DNA from: Chryseobacterium carnipullorum
Lineage (GTDB): Bacteria > Bacteroidota > Bacteroidia > Flavobacteriales > Weeksellaceae
Reading direction: 5' to 3'
DNA: 64,000 nt
NCBI RefSeq assembly: GCF_900142785.1
Contig: NZ_FRCD01000019.1
Span: 53,385 to 117,384, forward strand
The notes under the pieces were generated by a model that was not told the origin of the DNA, made no database searches, and was given only the letters and a program-made list of their open reading frames with translations. The position numbers and the translations under genes were made by a program. This document shows positions 62,597 to 64,000 of this stretch, one piece after another (positions within the stretch are counted from its first letter, which is position 1; the number at the start of each line of letters is the position of its first letter).

Positions 62597-64000
62597 TTAA
62601 ATATAAATTTCATCATCAAAATCTCCGTCTTCCACTTCTAGAGCGAGATATTGAATATAATTGCCTAACTGCTCAATACAATTATATTCAAAAACGTCCT
62701 GAATTGAGATTTCCATCTCAAATTCTTTTTGAACACTAATAATCAACTTAACGGCTAATAGACTATGGCCTCCCAATTCGAAAAAGTTGTCATATATACC
62801 GACTTTCTCTACTCCTAAAAGCTCCTGCCATATCTTAGCTAATCTTTCTTCTGTTTCTGTCCTTGGCGCAACGTAGGCTTTCGTGGAAAAAGCAGAGGAG
62901 TCTATGTCCGGCAATGCCTTCCGATCCAGTTTTCCATTGGAGGTCAGCGGCATCTCGTCGAGTTCTACCCATAATCTCGGAACCATATATTCCGGCAAAG
63001 TTTCCTGCAATTGGGATTGCAGGGCTTCCTTGTCCAGCCCTCCTTCCATCACTACATAAGCGATCAGTCTTTTATTACCCTGTTCATCTGCACTGGCTAA
63101 AACACAGGATTGAACGATTCCAGGTAATCCTGACAATGCGTTCTCGATCTCACCCAGCTCAATACGGTAACCTCGTATCTTTACCTGATCATCCTTCCTG
63201 CCTATAAACTCAATATTCCCGTCAGGAAGCCATTTGGCTAAATCACCGGTCTTATATAAACGATCTCCTGCTTTGAAAGGATTGGCTACGAACTTCTCAT
63301 TGGTCAGCTCCTTATTATTCAAATACCCTCTCGCTACTCCTGAGCCTCCGACAACCAGTTCACCGACAACCCCTATAGGAGCTGGATTCATGTGTTTATC
63401 CAATATATAGGCATAACTGTCTTTGATCGGTTTACCAATTGGAAGCGTATGGCCTGTGATTTCGATAATATGGGATGTAGAGAAAGTGGTATTCTCGGTA
63501 GGCCCATATCCGTTAACCATCGTAAGTTCCGGGTATAGTTCTTTTACTTTATTTGTGTACTTGTATAAAACAGTATCTCCGCCCACCAATAAATACTTCA
63601 ACGACTGGAAAACACTTACATCTTCCTCTGCGATTTGATGGAACCAAGAAGCAGTCATCCATAACGTGGTGATCTTATTCTCCAGGATCAATGTTTTGAA
63701 AAGTGTTATGTTCAATAGAGTATCAGTCGTTGTTAATACCAATTTTCCTCCGTTTAATAAGGTTCCCCAGTATTCTATGGTCGTTGCATCAAAGGATATC
63801 GACCCTGTGGACAGCCAGACTGTTTGGTCAGTTAAACTGATATAATCACAAGTAGTAGATAAACTGACGATGCTTTTATGTTCAACCTGAACCCCTTTAG
63901 GACTGCCCGTACTTCCGGAGGTATAGATCACATACGCCAGATTATCAGGAGAAATGGTTCTTTCTATTTTATCCCTGGAAACTTTGCTTAAAGTATCCCA
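62597..64000 (-). CDS. NRPS, 3' part only: A (Val-like)-T with acidic docking tail
   Basis: The frame is open to the window edge, so this is the C-terminal 467 residues of a larger synthetase. It enters inside the A domain just before IYTSGSTGSPKG. The pocket read by eye is D-A-I-W-L-G-G-T-F, close to the Val code DAFWIGGTF. GKLDRKAL holds the catalytic Lys. A T domain with ELGGHSL follows. The protein ends in a short acidic tail (EVEDGDFDDEIYI) that fits the linear motif bound by TubC-type docking domains such as the one starting the next protein. The NRPS line therefore passes a Val-ending chain to the 3518-aa enzyme. Confidence 0.92.
   Translation of the reverse strand, partial: WDTLSKVSRDKIERTISPDNLAYVIYTSGSTGSPKGVQVEHKSIVSLSTTCDYISLTDQTVWLSTGSISFDATTIEYWGTLLNGGKLVLTTTDTLLNITLFKTLILENKITTLWMTASWFHQIAEEDVSVFQSLKYLLVGGDTVLYKYTNKVKELYPELTMVNGYGPTENTTFSTSHIIEITGHTLPIGKPIKDSYAYILDKHMNPAPIGVVGELVVGGSGVARGYLNNKELTNEKFVANPFKAGDRLYKTGDLAKWLPDGNIEFIGRKDDQVKIRGYRIELGEIENALSGLPGIVQSCVLASADEQGNKRLIAYVVMEGGLDKEALQSQLQETLPEYMVPRLWVELDEMPLTSNGKLDRKALPDIDSSAFSTKAYVAPRTETEERLAKIWQELLGVEKVGIYDNFFELGGHSLLAVKLIISVQKEFEMEISIQDVFEYNCIEQLGNYIQYLALEVEDGDFDDEIYI

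Noticed and set aside
1..64000. CRISPR arrays, rRNA or tRNA genes
   Set aside because: No regular spacer repeats and no recognisable rRNA or tRNA sequence were seen on either strand.

Overview
The window looks like chromosomal DNA of a Chryseobacterium-like member of the Flavobacteriales (Bacteroidetes). The signs are low GC in most genes, Bacteroidetes-type TAnnTTTG -7 boxes, many small secreted proteins with a Gly-Ile-Asn-Thr-x-x-Pro N-terminus, membrane-anchored AraC regulators, a CcsB/CcsA fusion and a PIG-L/symporter operon. I saw no rRNA, tRNA or CRISPR array. Accessory and natural-product genes dominate.

Region 1 (1-4389, all minus strand, visibly GC-richer) is a thiazole/oxazole-modified RiPP locus. 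It holds a 117-aa precursor with a nitrile-hydratase-like leader and a 28-residue Cys/Ser/Thr-rich core, a fused E1-like/YcaO cyclodehydratase, a SagB-type dehydrogenase, and the start of a further gene cut by the window edge. Region 2 (about 4.4-18 kb) mixes secreted-protein paralogues, a TPR-AraC regulator, an adenylation-thiolation-reductase synthetase (7746-10808), and remnants of an IS3 orfA and an aldo/keto reductase.

Region 3 (18-31 kb) centres on a two-module synthetase with a terminal reductase (A-T-C-A-T-R, 22031-28102). Next to it lie an O-methyltransferase and an EthD-family protein. Two mirror-image cassettes flank this locus: HxlR/SnoaL/NmrA/YciI on the left, and nitroreductase/NmrA/SnoaL plus a decayed HxlR on the right. 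A 166-bp direct repeat with a spacing of exactly 13,400 bp joins the AraC regulator's 5' end to the 3' flank of the synthetase. The region therefore looks assembled by duplication. The architecture matches enzymes that release dipeptide aldehydes, which cyclise to pyrazinones.

Region 4 (31-47 kb) is mostly housekeeping: DUF2911, a sodium:solute symporter, an unannotated 34-aa membrane protein and a PIG-L deacetylase in one operon; an AraC regulator with a serine hydrolase; and CcsBA cytochrome c biogenesis. Between them sits a small island with an HTH regulator under a perfect palindrome, an unknown protein, an inverted-repeat element, and a SocA-like/DUF488 protein paired with an unknown partner.

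Region 5 (47.5-64 kb) is a large NRPS cluster running off the right edge. An upstream synthetase ending in a Val-like module hands over, through an acidic tail and a TubC-type docking domain, to a 3518-aa enzyme with the order docking-C-A-T-C-A-T-C-A-T-TE. Hand-read pockets suggest Asn/Asp, an unassigned residue, then Gly. A type II thioesterase, a TauD/SyrP-like dioxygenase (possible beta-hydroxylation of Asn/Asp) and a divergent aminoglycoside-adenylyltransferase-like gene (possible self-resistance) accompany it. All functional statements rest on motifs read by eye; no database search was run.
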